A stretch of 64,000 nucleotides of DNA from an uncultured Faecalibacterium sp. Lineage in GTDB: Bacteria > Bacillota > Clostridia > Oscillospirales > Ruminococcaceae. Numbering within the stretch: position 1 is the first letter of the stretch; each line of letters opens with the position of its first letter. The stretch is from contig CAKSWU010000005.1 in NCBI GenBank assembly GCA_934513205.1, positions 1 to 64,000 of the forward strand. Direction: 5' to 3'. The translations under genes and the position numbers were made by a program. Below are positions 63,957 through 64,000 of this stretch, in pieces. Under the pieces are notes generated by a model. It worked only from the letters and a program-made list of their open reading frames with translations. It did not search any database and was not told the DNA's origin.

Positions 63957-64000
63957 TCGTGTTTACTCCCATTTGAAATTTTTATCATAAAACGCACCGC

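Overview
The window is chromosomal DNA from a GC-rich Firmicute of the Oscillospiraceae (Ruminococcaceae). The best match is Faecalibacterium or a very close relative. This rests on a leader before queT that looks like the class III preQ1 riboswitch, a clostridial group B-type [FeFe] hydrogenase, an anaerobic one-carbon enzyme (Fhs), a Firmicute-style rnc-smc-ftsY cluster, and short imperfect palindromic repeats between genes. No phage, plasmid, transposase, CRISPR array or rRNA was seen. The gene content is mostly core, with small accessory stretches between transcription units.

Layout. 0-6 kb: the 5' end of gapA, a membrane protein overlapping gltA, a SpoIID-like protein, an FMN hydroxy-acid dehydrogenase, tRNA-Ser(GGA) and a membrane-anchored unknown. 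6-12 kb: a ricin-type lectin with a histone-like tail, a MATE exporter, a lipoprotein plus orphan PstS-like protein, and a PsiE-like membrane protein. 12-16.4 kb, minus strand: the unit ylbN-rpmF-DUF512-der-plsY behind a consensus promoter. 16.5-20 kb, minus strand: a small P-loop protein, pgi and a D,D-carboxypeptidase. 20-28.6 kb, mainly plus strand: a small Tat-type lipoprotein, mtaB, hydrogenase, a NEAT-like secreted protein, a pyridoxal kinase-trmL-degV run, and queT with its riboswitch followed by a HAD phosphatase.

28.6-46.6 kb: a cysteine-rich repeat surface protein behind a promoter with a C9 spacer tract, secA, an M20 hydrolase, a thiolation/CinA operon (cysteine desulfurase-thiI-cinA-degenerate cinA paralogue), fhs behind a ZTP riboswitch and terminator, an SGNH hydrolase, efp with a zinc-ribbon protein, yqeG with a TIM-barrel gene, and rpsU. 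46.8-64 kb: a long minus-strand run topA-trmFO-plsX-rnc-smc-ftsY-rdgB-yhbY-nadD-yqeK-LCP-rsfS-leuS covering topology, tRNA and rRNA maturation, lipid precursor, chromosome and secretion functions. An internal promoter precedes the LCP gene.

The most interesting signals are: (1) the 9-bp homopolymer exactly inside the -35/-10 spacer of the repeat-rich surface protein, the architecture of a phase-variable promoter; (2) a CinA paralogue that has lost its N-terminal domain and active-site motif, gained a membrane segment and sits next to intact cinA; (3) a leaderless ricin-type lectin fused to an Ala/Lys/Pro tail; (4) two riboswitches controlling queT and fhs; (5) a family of imperfect palindromic repeats between genes. 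Long antisense reading frames over secA, smc/rnc/plsX, leuS, gltA and der are codon-bias shadows and are not annotated.
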